From Bacteroidales bacterium (GTDB lineage: Bacteria > Bacteroidota > Bacteroidia > Bacteroidales > F082), in assembly GCA_017508895.1 (NCBI GenBank), contig JAFWRA010000240.1, forward strand, positions 1 to 26,638: 26,638 bases of DNA. Reading direction: 5' to 3'. Position numbers and translations under genes: made by a program. Within the stretch, counting starts at the first letter, position 1, and every line of letters begins with the position of its first letter. Shown in pieces: positions 15,057 to 23,490 of this stretch. The notes beneath the pieces were generated by a model. It worked only from the letters and a program-made list of their open reading frames with translations. It did not search any database and was not told the origin of the DNA.

Positions 15057-16186
15057 AATTGCTCTGTATTTGTTTGATGATTAATTGAAAAATCTAGAAT
15101 AATCGGATAATGGTCAGAAGCTTTGAAATAGTTACGTTCAAAATTAAGTGGAACCACTTCAGAATTAGCCCAAATATAGTCAATCCTTAGGAGAAGTAGT
15201 TTTCTGGCAAATGTAGACTTGACACCCCGTCCTACCTTTGTGAAAGTGTCAACATAGCCCGCTTTTTGCATCTTTCTATAAACATTTGAAAGTGGAGTTT
15301 CGTTGAAATCACCGCAAACAATCACAGGGCCATCAACTGGGGGCATCCCTCCTAACATGCTGTCAATCTCGTCACTACGACGAAGGATTCCATAATTATA
15401 CTTATGCAACACGGTCTTGCCTACCGTATCCAAATTCTTTTGCCTTTCGGTTGGGTTCATCAGAACATTCAATTCGTTGTCGGTAATATTGTAAGAAAGC
15501 AAATGCACGTCAGCCACGTGGAATTTGCCTTTCTCACCCGCATCTACCGAGACCATGACCCCATAAAGGTTTTCTTGTCCAAACCCCGACTCTTCGGTTA
15601 CTTTCTGTATAGGGTATTTGGAGAAAATGACATTGCCTCCGAAATTATTCTTCTTGTTATAGTATACATACGGAAAGTCAATCCCTTTAGCAAAAGCCTC
15701 GATGCATTGGGGACGAGTCATTCTATAATTATACGATTGGAACTCCTGACAACACAAAACATCTGGAGATTGCTCCCGAACGAGATTCATCAAATTATTG
15801 GCAAATTCTTCTTTATTAGTCTTCTTTGTGATGTCGCTGAACAAGTGTAGGTTATAACTCATGACACGAATGCTGTTGTCTGCTTTAGCTTTTGTGCTAA
15901 AAGAATATGACTTTTTGAGACCTGGAATAGAAATCAGAAGGGCCAACACTGCAATCCAGGCTTTTCTCGACCATAAAAGAACCAAAAGTATAAAAATCAG
16001 CACATTAAAGAAGAAGATTATCCAAAACGACAATCCGAAAACGGAAGTCCAAACAAACTGTTTAGGGTTGATGTAAGGATTGATTACGCTCAAAGTCATG
16101 GCGATTAATCCAATAACCGCCAGAACCGACAAGATGAACACCAATACTCTTCCCAAAAAACCTCTTTCTCTTCTCTCCATCTTCAT
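15053..16186 (-). CDS. Membrane-anchored endonuclease/exonuclease/phosphatase family protein
   Basis: 377 residues. Three hydrophobic segments lie at about 11-34, 45-70 and 76-90. An EEP (DNase I-like) domain follows: Asn112 (MSYNLHLF), Glu148 (CCQEFQSY), His228 (VADVHLL), Asp293/Asn295 (CGDFNETP), Asp336 (IDYIWA) and Asp358/His359 (ASDHYP). All catalytic and metal residues are present, so the enzyme should be active on a phosphodiester or phosphomonoester. The substrate is unknown. The side of the membrane on which the domain lies cannot be settled from sequence. It overlaps its upstream neighbour by 4 bases and glmM by 4 bases. Confidence 0.9.
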   Translation of the reverse strand: MKMERRERGFLGRVLVFILSVLAVIGLIAMTLSVINPYINPKQFVWTSVFGLSFWIIFFFNVLIFILLVLLWSRKAWIAVLALLISIPGLKKSYSFSTKAKADNSIRVMSYNLHLFSDITKKTNKEEFANNLMNLVREQSPDVLCCQEFQSYNYRMTRPQCIEAFAKGIDFPYVYYNKKNNFGGNVIFSKYPIQKVTEESGFGQENLYGVMVSVDAGEKGKFHVADVHLLSYNITDNELNVLMNPTERQKNLDTVGKTVLHKYNYGILRRSDEIDSMLGGMPPVDGPVIVCGDFNETPLSNVYRKMQKAGYVDTFTKVGRGVKSTFARKLLLLRIDYIWANSEVVPLNFERNYFKASDHYPIILDFSINHQTNTEQL

Positions 16187-17109
16187 TTGCTGTTTTTGAA
16201 CAAAAATTCTTTCTCTTCTGGTGTTAGGCTTCCATAGCCATTCTTTGCCACTTTATCTAGAATGGCATCCATATCACGTTCTTTCTCAAACTTTTGACGG
16301 TTGTATTCCTCATCTGATCGAGGCACCCGAGGCTTGTCGTTGACTTCCTCATAAGGTGTGTATTTCACTTTGGATCTACGCTTCCATGATTGAAAAATGT
16401 CCTTCCATTTCCTGAAATCCTTGTTCGGCCCAGCTGGATTCTTTTTCCAATACAAAATCAGCAATAAACCGAACAACATGCCGCCAAGATGAGCGAAATG
16501 CGCCACATTGTCAGTTCCAGAGAGTCCTGTAACCAACTCAATGACGGCATAACCGATGACAAACCACTTTGCCTTGATGGGAATTAAGAAGTAGAAATAA
16601 ATCATCGAATTGGGAAACATCATGCCAAAAGCAAGCAGTAGACCATAGATGGCACCCGAAGCACCGACAGTGGTCATCATGTTCAGATAAGCGTCCATTG
16701 TAATGATACTTCCACCCATGTTCACTGTGGAATAATCGGCCAATGAAGTCGCATACTGGATGTACTGTACCAACTCCTGACACAATCCAGCTCCTATACC
16801 ACATACCATATAAAACAGAAGGAAACGTTTTGAACCCCAGATGTTTTCAAGCGTATTGCCAAACATCCATAATGCAAACATATTGAAAAACAGGTGGCCA
16901 AAGTTACCGTGCATGAACATATAGGTGACCAACTGATAGATCCTGAAGTCGCTTGCCATAAAGAAATGAAGACCCAACAAGTCAGTCAAGTCAATACGAA
17001 ACTTCTGAAAAGTAAAAGTGGCCAAAAAGAGCAATATATTGATTATCAAAAGATGTTTTACCACTGTAGGCAACACCTTGAATCCTGTTGGGCTAAATTG
17101 TTGACTCAT
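16183..17109 (-). CDS. Rhomboid-family intramembrane serine protease
   Basis: 308 residues with six membrane helices. The catalytic dyad is Ser151 (VGASGAIYGLLLAFG) and His207 (AHFAHLGGMLFG). The first conserved block is HGNFGHLFFNMFALWMFG (67-84), including the Asn that helps form the oxyanion hole. The soluble C-terminal tail (about 222-308) is highly charged and ends EEKEFLFKNSK. Rhomboids cut transmembrane proteins inside the membrane; the substrate is unknown. mutL-rhomboid-EEP order is a familiar arrangement in Bacteroidota. It overlaps mutL and the EEP gene by 4 bases each (ATGA). Confidence 0.94.
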   Translation of the reverse strand: MSQQFSPTGFKVLPTVVKHLLIINILLFLATFTFQKFRIDLTDLLGLHFFMASDFRIYQLVTYMFMHGNFGHLFFNMFALWMFGNTLENIWGSKRFLLFYMVCGIGAGLCQELVQYIQYATSLADYSTVNMGGSIITMDAYLNMMTTVGASGAIYGLLLAFGMMFPNSMIYFYFLIPIKAKWFVIGYAVIELVTGLSGTDNVAHFAHLGGMLFGLLLILYWKKNPAGPNKDFRKWKDIFQSWKRRSKVKYTPYEEVNDKPRVPRSDEEYNRQKFEKERDMDAILDKVAKNGYGSLTPEEKEFLFKNSK

Positions 17110-18914
17110 TTAAACAAATCCTCCATATTTAAAATCACATAAATCTTTTTTCCGTTCGGTGCCACCTCGGCGACATTGCAGGCAAACAACTGGTCTACAA
17201 GGTTTTGCATTTCCATTTCCGAAAGTCGTGTTTGTGGCTTTATGGCCAATTGAACCGCCATGGTCTTGGCAAGATTCAACTTCCTATCCAACTGCAAATC
17301 GCTACGGTTTATTTTGTAATTGTCTAAAATCTTCTCCAACAATGTCACCGCATCGCAGCCAGCCGCATCCGATGGCGTTCCATTAATCATAAAAGTAGTG
17401 GGGTTGGCTTGTTCCAAAACAAAACCAAGATTCTCCAAATCGGGCAGCATTTCTTTTATCAACGAGGCATCGTTTACATTAAGCGACAAAGCCTGTGGAA
17501 ACAATTCCTGCTGCGACAAGCCATTATGGTTCTCCAACTCTTTCAAAAACTTTTCAAACAACACTCTCGTATGTGCAAGATGCTGGTCGATGACCAACAT
17601 GCCCGACTTTACAGTGGTAACGATATATGACTGATTCACTTGCAAATACTGGTTATTTGAAGTAGCTTCCTTCGCTTCAGAATTTCCGCTGGGCTGGTCT
17701 GTTCGCTCACCATAGAGTAAACGCCAGTCATCCGAAGGTGTGTTCCGCTGAGGCTGATAAGAGCCTACCCAATGCGTTTCACGCGGTGAGGATTCTTTCC
17801 TGAAAGGATTGAAATTAGGATCCATCGGCACGTTGGGAATGGTCAAAGGCTTGGACATACCTATGGCAGAACCGAAGTCGTTGTTCAGTTCAGGCGACTC
17901 GTCGAAGTCAATCATCGGTGAGAGATTGTGTTGACCGATGGCTTTGCGCACGGCGGCATGAAGGATAGCATACACCAGCTTGACATCCAAGAAGTTGACC
18001 TCAGTCTTGGTCGGATGGATGTTAATGTCAATGTCAGCAGGGTCTACCTCAATATTCAGGAAATATCCTGGGAAGCTATCCTTGGGAATCATTTCCAAAT
18101 AGGCGTTCTCAATGGCATGGTGCAAATAGGCATGCTTGATAAACCGTTTGTTCACAAAGAAATACTGCTCGCCACGAGTCTTTTTTGCAAATTCCGCCTT
18201 GACAATATAGCCATCAATACAAACCCGATCCGTCTCCTGTCGGACAGGCAACAGTTTTTCTTCATAGTTACTTCCGAACAGTCCCATGATGCGTTGCTTG
18301 AGGTTGCCAGGATACAGATGATACACTTCTTTGCCGTCACTGTTTAGTGTGAAGCCAATTTCAGGATTCATCAGCGTGACACGGGTGAACTCCTCCACTA
18401 TATGGCGCATCTCAGCTTGAGTCGATTTCAGGAAATTGCGTCGCGCAGGTACGTTGAAAAACAAATTCTTAATCGTAAAAGTTGTACCAGTCTGCATTGG
18501 CACAAGACTTTGCTCTTTTACAACTGAACCTTCTATGATAATCTTTGTGCCAACTTCATCCTCCTTTCGTCGCGTTTTCAGTTCCACTTGGGCGATGGCG
18601 GCAATGCTTGCCAAGGCTTCGCCACGGAAACCCATAGTGCGAATGGCAAACAAATCCTCTGCCCGGCTGATTTTCGAAGTGGCATGACGTTCAAAGCACA
18701 TTCTGGCATCGGTTTCCGACATGCCACACCCATTGTCGACAACCATGATCATTGACTTTCCAGCCTCTTTCACTATCAGGTCAATTTGGGTGGCACCAGC
18801 ATCCAAAGCATTCTCCATCAACTCTTTTACAGCCGATGCAGGACGTTGGATCACCTCACCCGCCGCAATTTGGTTGGCGACACTATCTGGCAACAATTTA
18901 ATGATGTCCAACAT
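17106..18914 (-). CDS. mutL: DNA mismatch repair protein MutL
   Basis: 602 residues. The GHKL ATPase domain is intact: Glu31 and Asn35 (KELMENALDAG), DNGCGM at 60-65, the ATP-lid region TMGFRGEALASIAAIA (93-108) and the TGTTFTIKNLFFNVPARRNF block (142-161). The linker of about 335-425 is low-complexity, and the C-terminal dimerisation domain begins near 425. The endonuclease motif DQHA(X)2E(X)4E appears as DQHLAHTRVLFE (443-454): the first Glu is Thr449. The usual C-terminal CPHGRP motif appears as APNGKK. The metal site therefore looks lost, and the protein would act as a matchmaker rather than a nickase. It follows a small membrane-protein gene by 3 bases and overlaps the rhomboid gene by 4. 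Confidence 0.96.
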   Translation of the reverse strand: MLDIIKLLPDSVANQIAAGEVIQRPASAVKELMENALDAGATQIDLIVKEAGKSMIMVVDNGCGMSETDARMCFERHATSKISRAEDLFAIRTMGFRGEALASIAAIAQVELKTRRKEDEVGTKIIIEGSVVKEQSLVPMQTGTTFTIKNLFFNVPARRNFLKSTQAEMRHIVEEFTRVTLMNPEIGFTLNSDGKEVYHLYPGNLKQRIMGLFGSNYEEKLLPVRQETDRVCIDGYIVKAEFAKKTRGEQYFFVNKRFIKHAYLHHAIENAYLEMIPKDSFPGYFLNIEVDPADIDINIHPTKTEVNFLDVKLVYAILHAAVRKAIGQHNLSPMIDFDESPELNNDFGSAIGMSKPLTIPNVPMDPNFNPFRKESSPRETHWVGSYQPQRNTPSDDWRLLYGERTDQPSGNSEAKEATSNNQYLQVNQSYIVTTVKSGMLVIDQHLAHTRVLFEKFLKELENHNGLSQQELFPQALSLNVNDASLIKEMLPDLENLGFVLEQANPTTFMINGTPSDAAGCDAVTLLEKILDNYKINRSDLQLDRKLNLAKTMAVQLAIKPQTRLSEMEMQNLVDQLFACNVAEVAPNGKKIYVILNMEDLFK

Positions 18915-18917
18915 ACC

Positions 18918-19226
18918 TTATTTTCTCATCAGTCCGCCCACAATATTGTTCAGCACAGGCGTACAGAAAATGAAATAGAAAACGAACAGGATGAAGACGC
19001 CAAGTACGATTCGACGAATCAGCTTGGAGCGTTGTTCTTCCTTGTTCTCTTCGTTTCTGCTTTCACCCCATTTCTGCCTCATCTTGATTCGGAGCTGCTC
19101 CTCATGAGTCAGCTTTGAATCGAGGCCTGCGGCAGCCTTTTTCTCCTCCCATGCTTGTTGCTCAGGGTCATAATATCTAGGTATGTAGTTGAATTTCTTT
19201 GGATTATGTTTATAAAAGAATGCCAT
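18918..19226 (-). CDS. Small single-pass membrane protein upstream of mutL
   Basis: 102 residues from the ATG at 19226. A longer frame to 19265 crosses the promoter -7 element and is rejected. The N-terminus is MAFFYKHNPKKFNYIPRYYD, a Tyr/Pro/Lys-rich segment. A charged helical region follows (about 25-75, many Glu/Lys/Arg), then one hydrophobic helix near the C-terminus (IVLGVFILFVFYFIFCTPVL, about 75-95). I recognise this as a conserved Bacteroidota hypothetical type found before mutL, without a known role. It is the first gene of the operon that ends with glmM. Confidence 0.75.
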   Translation of the reverse strand: MAFFYKHNPKKFNYIPRYYDPEQQAWEEKKAAAGLDSKLTHEEQLRIKMRQKWGESRNEENKEEQRSKLIRRIVLGVFILFVFYFIFCTPVLNNIVGGLMRK

Positions 19227-19246
19227 AATGTTATAGTATTGATTTG

Positions 19247-19254
19247 CAAAAATA
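19247..19254 (-). promoter_or_regulatory. Promoter -7 element for the mutL operon
   Basis: Minus-strand TATTTTTG, 21 bases upstream of the ATG at 19226 and 20 bases past the end of the lipoprotein gene. No -33 TTG at the usual spacing was found. Confidence 0.6.
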
Positions 19255-19273
19255 GCAAGAAACATCCATTTGT

Positions 19274-19639
19274 TTAATCAAGCTCACCTACTTCCTCACC
19301 AGAGGTGTCAAGTTCCTCCTCGGCAAAGTTCTTTTCGCAGTCTAATGAAGCCCATTTGCCGTTCCACAAAGCCACCAACTGATCTATCAAGCCATCAAGC
19401 TGCTCAATTTCCGCCTCCGTCATTTCCGATTCTTGACGATAGTTGTCAACATCGGAGCGCAACCCTAAGATGCTGAAGTTCATCATCTGAAGATCATCAC
19501 AATCCGCAACTTCATTGATTTTCAATTCGATGGACTTCAATTCCTCTTCCATCGCCTTAAACTGCTTTGAATGTTGATCGCCGCATGAGCTGAGGCCTAT
19601 CATCAAAGCCAGTATCACAATGAATGAAAACCTTTTCAT
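19274..19639 (-). CDS. Small acidic lipoprotein, unknown function
   Basis: 121 residues. MKRFSFIVILALMIGLSSC is a lipoprotein signal with lipid Cys19. The mature part is acidic and helical, with Glu/Asp/Leu heptad-like spacing (AMEEELKSIELKINEVADCD and MTEAEIEQLDGLIDQLVALW), and ends in an Asp/Glu-rich tail. Two further cysteines (about 47 and 101) could form a disulphide. No family was recognised. It has its own promoter and lies just upstream of the mutL operon, which has a separate promoter. Confidence 0.72.
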   Translation of the reverse strand: MKRFSFIVILALMIGLSSCGDQHSKQFKAMEEELKSIELKINEVADCDDLQMMNFSILGLRSDVDNYRQESEMTEAEIEQLDGLIDQLVALWNGKWASLDCEKNFAEEELDTSGEEVGELD

Positions 19640-19661
19640 GGTTATATTGTATTTCAGGCTT

Positions 19662-19669
19662 CAAAAATA
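19662..19669 (-). promoter_or_regulatory. Promoter -7 element for the small lipoprotein gene
   Basis: Minus-strand TATTTTTG, 23 bases upstream of the ATG at 19639. Confidence 0.6.
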
Positions 19670-19872
19670 CACAAAAAAACAACAACATTCATCGAAAGAG
19701 GGTAAGTTTTTGAAAGAATGGCTTAATCCATAATTATAATAGGTATCATCACATTAAAAGATAGCCTAAACAACTCATTTCATTATTTTCAGAATCAGAT
19801 TCTTACAAGTTATAAACAAAAAACTGTTGATTTCTTTTCATAAAAAAGGCAAAAATGTCATAAAATAAAGGG

Positions 19873-19902
19873 TTGGCATGTCGTTGGAAAGCTTTATATT
19901 TG
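19873..19902 (+). promoter_or_regulatory. Promoter (-33 and -7) of the Oar-like TonB receptor gene
   Basis: TTG at 19873-19875, a 19-base spacer and TATATTTG at 19895-19902 form a complete Bacteroidota housekeeping promoter. The leader would be about 80 nt. Confidence 0.78.
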
Positions 19903-19988
19903 CACGGTCTTATATATTTTGATGAAATGAAAACGACACAACTAAATCAAATACAATCAACTTAATTATTAACATTAAATTATTATCT

Positions 19989-22900
19989 ATGAAAAAGTTA
20001 CTTACTTTTTTCGTGGCTATGATTGCCTCCATTAGCTTGATGGCCCAGGTGACCACTTCAAGCATCAGTGGAAAAATCACAGACAGCAACAAGGGAACGC
20101 TTCCGGGCGCCACAGTTGTTGCCACGCACACGCCTTCAGGCTCGCAGTATTATGCTGTGGCTGATGCCAACGGTACCTACCGTTTGCTCAACATCCGTCC
20201 TGGCGGGCCTTACACCATCGAGGTGCGTATGGTCGGCTTCCAGACGGTGAAGCAAGAAGGCATTGTTGCAACCTTAGGTGAGACCAAGATCCTTAATGTT
20301 CGTTTGAACGAAGAGTCTGTCGGTCTAGGCGAAGTCTCCGTTGTGGCCGAGGCCATTTCTAATGGAATGGACAGCGACCGTGCCGGTGCCACTACGGCCA
20401 TTAACAACGAGCAAATTACTACGTTGCCCACCATCAGCCGTAGCCTCAACGATGTGTTGGCCTTGACGCCTCAAGCTGCTACCACCTCCAACGGTTTGGC
20501 TATCGGCGGTGGCAACTACCGTTCATCGTATGTTACCGTTGACGGTGCTGCTTTCAACAACGCCTTCGGTATTGGCGGCAACCTGCCTGCTGGCGGTAGC
20601 CCCATCTCCTTGGACGCTATCGAGGCCATGACCATTAACGTCACTCCTTTCGATGTCCGTCACAGCGGTTTCACAGGCGGTGCCATCAATGCCGTCACCA
20701 AGAGCGGTACCAACGATTGGCATGTCAGCTTGTATGACTACTTCACCAACGACGGTCTCATCGGCACCAAATTCGGCAAAGCTGACGCGTTAGGCAACTA
20801 TCCTGAAAGACTGTCCCTTTCCAAGTCATTGGACAATACTGTTGGCATCAGCGTTGGTGGTCCTATCGTGAAAGACAAGTTGTTATTCTTCGTGAACTTC
20901 GAATATCAGAGCGATGTTGACCCCGGTCAGACCCATTTTGCCCGCGAAAGCGAAGACGTCGAGTGGGGTGGCAGCACGCAATACAGCCGTCCTACTGTTG
21001 AGAGAATGAACATGATGAAGGATTATCTGAAGAGCAAGTACAACTACGATCCAGGTCGTTACCAGAACTACAGCGCCAGCACGCCTGACTTAAAGTTGTT
21101 GGCCCGTTTGGACTGGAACATCAGCGACAAAGATAAGTTCAACATCCGCTACAGCTTGGTGAAGAACAAATATTCGTCCTCACCTTCCAACTCGGTGAAT
21201 CCTATCGTCCCCAACCCATACAACCGTAACAGCTATGGCCGTACCTCTGATTGCGCTCTCTACTTTGAGAGTAGCCGTTACTTCCAAGAGCAGAACTTCA
21301 GCTCTGTTGCAGCTGAATGGAACCACAGCTTCCTGAGCGGCCGCGGCAACAACATGCTGCGTGCCACCTACTCGCGCCAGTATGAGCCCCGCAGCTTCGT
21401 GGGCGACCTCTTCCCCACTGTTGATATTCTTGAGAACCTCGACACCGATGGTGACGGCGTTGCTGAAACCAAGGCTGTCTACACCAGCTTCGGTCCCGAC
21501 CCGTTCACATACGGTAACCTTCGTGAAGTGCAGACCGCCGTTGTCACAGATGAAGTGAGCTACCTCACTGGTGTCCATAACTTCACCTTTGGCGCCCAAT
21601 ATGAATTCGACAACACCAAGAATGGTTACATGCAAGGCGGCGCTGGCTACTATGTCTACAACAGCTGGAATGACTTCACCAGCGGTGCCAACCCGACTGC
21701 TTTTGCCATCACTTTTGGTAACAACCGCGACAACAATGGTAACCCGAAGCAAGTGTATCCTTCCTTCAATTACATGCAAGGTTCGGTTTATCTGCAAGAT
21801 GAAATGACCCTCAGCGAGCGCTTCAAACTTGCCCTCGGTCTCCGCGTTGAACTGCCTTACTATCCTTCTATCTCCAGCTACAACTACAACAAGGAATTTG
21901 CTGAAGGTTGGGATGAAAAAGTCACCAACGAAGATGGTACCACCTCAACTATCCACCATGCTATTGCCGACGGCGAAAACAGCCTGAAGGGTCTTTCAAC
22001 TGCCGACATGCCCAAGGCTCGCGTGAACTTCTCACCCCGTTTGGGCTTCAACTGGGACCTCACCGGCGATCGTAAGTACATCATCCGTGGTGGTTCGGGC
22101 CTCTACACTGGCCGTCTGCCTTTCGTGTGGATCGTTTCGACTGTGGGTAACTCCAACTGCATGCAGTATCAATACATCAATCCTTCTGCCGATGATACCG
22201 ACATCCATTTCTACTCTAACCTGAATGATATCATTGCTAACCATGCCGCCCTGTTCGGCACTGAGAACCTGCCGGCAGATCTGGCTGCTCCTACCGCAAC
22301 CACTATCATGGACAAGAACCTGAAAATGACGCAGACTTGGAAGAGCTCGTTGGCCTTCGACGCCGAACTCCCTGGCGGCATCAAAGCCACCTTGGAAGGC
22401 ATCTACAACAAGGACATCACCACCGTATCTTTCACCAAACTCGGTATCAAACGTGGCGACGACATCCAACTGCCTGGCGAACCTGACAAGAGATGGACTT
22501 GGGTGAGCGAGAATGTCACCAACAGCATCGGTGGCAAGGTCACTCCTTACTACATCACCAATGTCGACAAAAATGGTTATTACTATTCAGGTACTGTAAA
22601 TCTGAGCAAGGACTTCAAGTGTGGTCTCAACCTGATGGCTGCCTATACCTATGCTGTGGGTAAGAACATCACCGATGGTATCGGCGACCAAGTCTCTTCC
22701 GCCTTCAGCACCAACGCTTTCGGCATCAATGGTTCTAACGCACATGAAATGGGCTACAGCAGCTACGTCACACCTCACCGTGTGCTCTTCAACGCTGGCT
22801 GGACCTGGAGCATTGGCAAACACACCTCTGAAACCATCGGTCTCTACTACGAAGGCTTCAACCACTGCTACATTGGCAACTACAGCTACACGCGTTACAG

Positions 22901-23369
22901 CTACACCATGACCAGCAATATTAATGGTGACGGTGGTTCCAACAGCTTGGTTTACATCCCGACTGAAAGCCAACTCATGGCCCAGGGTAGCCCCTACACC
23001 AATGCTGAAGAATTCAACAACTTCATCAAGGCCGACAAGTATTTGAGCGCCCACCGCGGTCAGTATGCCGAGCGCGGCGGTGCCATCGCTCCTTGGAGAC
23101 ACACCATTAACTTCAAGTATGAGAGAACCTACAAGTTCAACTGTGGAACTAGCATCAGCGCTGGTATCGATGTTAAGAACCTCGCCAACTTGTTCTATAG
23201 AGGCTGGGGCAACATGCAACGCCTGAGCAGCAGCGACATCCTGAAGCTTAACGGTAAGGGCACTGAAGAGGAACCTTACACCTACACCTTCACCAATCCT
23301 AAGTGGAACACCTACGCCAGCACCTACTCCACTTGGTCAGCTGCTTTGAACCTCCGCTTCAACTTCTAA
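19989..23369 (+). CDS. Oar-like TonB-dependent outer-membrane receptor with carboxypeptidase-regulatory-like domain
   Basis: 1126 residues. Signal peptide 1-19 (MKKLLTFFVAMIASISLMA). A CarboxypepD_reg-like beta-sandwich covers about 24-108 (SISGKITDSNKGTLPGATVV, then YRLLNIRPGGPYTIEVRMVGF). The plug domain covers about 118-240, with TLPTISRSLNDVLALTPQAA, SSYVTVDGAAFNNAFGIGG and SGFTGGAINAVTKSGTND. A long barrel follows and ends NLRFNF, with the terminal Phe needed by the BAM machinery. The layout and the SISLDAIEAM-like plug end match Oar-type receptors, which have no SusD partner, and none is adjacent here. The ligand is unknown. Codons are dominated by GGC, AAC, ACC and AAG, and promoter and terminator are both strong, which suggests an abundant protein. 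Confidence 0.94.
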   Translation: MKKLLTFFVAMIASISLMAQVTTSSISGKITDSNKGTLPGATVVATHTPSGSQYYAVADANGTYRLLNIRPGGPYTIEVRMVGFQTVKQEGIVATLGETKILNVRLNEESVGLGEVSVVAEAISNGMDSDRAGATTAINNEQITTLPTISRSLNDVLALTPQAATTSNGLAIGGGNYRSSYVTVDGAAFNNAFGIGGNLPAGGSPISLDAIEAMTINVTPFDVRHSGFTGGAINAVTKSGTNDWHVSLYDYFTNDGLIGTKFGKADALGNYPERLSLSKSLDNTVGISVGGPIVKDKLLFFVNFEYQSDVDPGQTHFARESEDVEWGGSTQYSRPTVERMNMMKDYLKSKYNYDPGRYQNYSASTPDLKLLARLDWNISDKDKFNIRYSLVKNKYSSSPSNSVNPIVPNPYNRNSYGRTSDCALYFESSRYFQEQNFSSVAAEWNHSFLSGRGNNMLRATYSRQYEPRSFVGDLFPTVDILENLDTDGDGVAETKAVYTSFGPDPFTYGNLREVQTAVVTDEVSYLTGVHNFTFGAQYEFDNTKNGYMQGGAGYYVYNSWNDFTSGANPTAFAITFGNNRDNNGNPKQVYPSFNYMQGSVYLQDEMTLSERFKLALGLRVELPYYPSISSYNYNKEFAEGWDEKVTNEDGTTSTIHHAIADGENSLKGLSTADMPKARVNFSPRLGFNWDLTGDRKYIIRGGSGLYTGRLPFVWIVSTVGNSNCMQYQYINPSADDTDIHFYSNLNDIIANHAALFGTENLPADLAAPTATTIMDKNLKMTQTWKSSLAFDAELPGGIKATLEGIYNKDITTVSFTKLGIKRGDDIQLPGEPDKRWTWVSENVTNSIGGKVTPYYITNVDKNGYYYSGTVNLSKDFKCGLNLMAAYTYAVGKNITDGIGDQVSSAFSTNAFGINGSNAHEMGYSSYVTPHRVLFNAGWTWSIGKHTSETIGLYYEGFNHCYIGNYSYTRYSYTMTSNINGDGGSNSLVYIPTESQLMAQGSPYTNAEEFNNFIKADKYLSAHRGQYAERGGAIAPWRHTINFKYERTYKFNCGTSISAGIDVKNLANLFYRGWGNMQRLSSSDILKLNGKGTEEEPYTYTFTNPKWNTYASTYSTWSAALNLRFNF

Positions 23370-23385
23370 TCGGAAGGTTCCCAAT

Positions 23386-23419
23386 CCAAAAAAGCACCTC
23401 AAAACGAGGTGCTTTTTTT
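23386..23419 (+). terminator. Terminator of the Oar-like receptor gene
   Basis: AAAGCACCTC (23391-23400) pairs with GAGGTGCTTT (23406-23415) around a 5-nt loop, extended by flanking A and T runs and followed by more T. It begins 17 bases after the stop. Confidence 0.92.
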
Positions 23420-23437
23420 GTTGCACATAAGCAATAT

Positions 23438-23470
23438 AAAAGCGGGAAGAGTTAACCTCATCCCGCTTTT
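23438..23470 (-). terminator. Terminator of the DUF349 gene
   Basis: AAAAGCGGGA (23438-23447) and TCCCGCTTTT (23461-23470), a 10-bp stem with a 13-nt loop, 21 bases past the DUF349 stop on the minus strand. Confidence 0.85.
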
Positions 23471-23490
23471 CGACTAAGAAGATTGTTTCT

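Larger units (their letters stand above)
19640..19988. other. 349-base divergent intergenic region
   Basis: AT-rich and without a credible gene. It holds the minus-strand promoter at 19662 and the plus-strand promoter at 19895. Between them the only clear structure is a near-perfect palindrome AGAATC-A-GATTCT (19791-19803), which could be an operator. The leader of about 80 nt before the TonB gene is A-rich and unstructured. Confidence 0.6.

Noticed and set aside
18918..19265. Longer start for the small membrane protein at 19265
   Set aside because: It would lie upstream of the -7 element at 19247-19254, so it would not be in the mRNA.
19989..23369. SusC-type glycan transporter
   Set aside because: No SusD gene follows, a terminator comes 17 bases after the stop, and the plug and N-terminal layout fit Oar-like receptors better.
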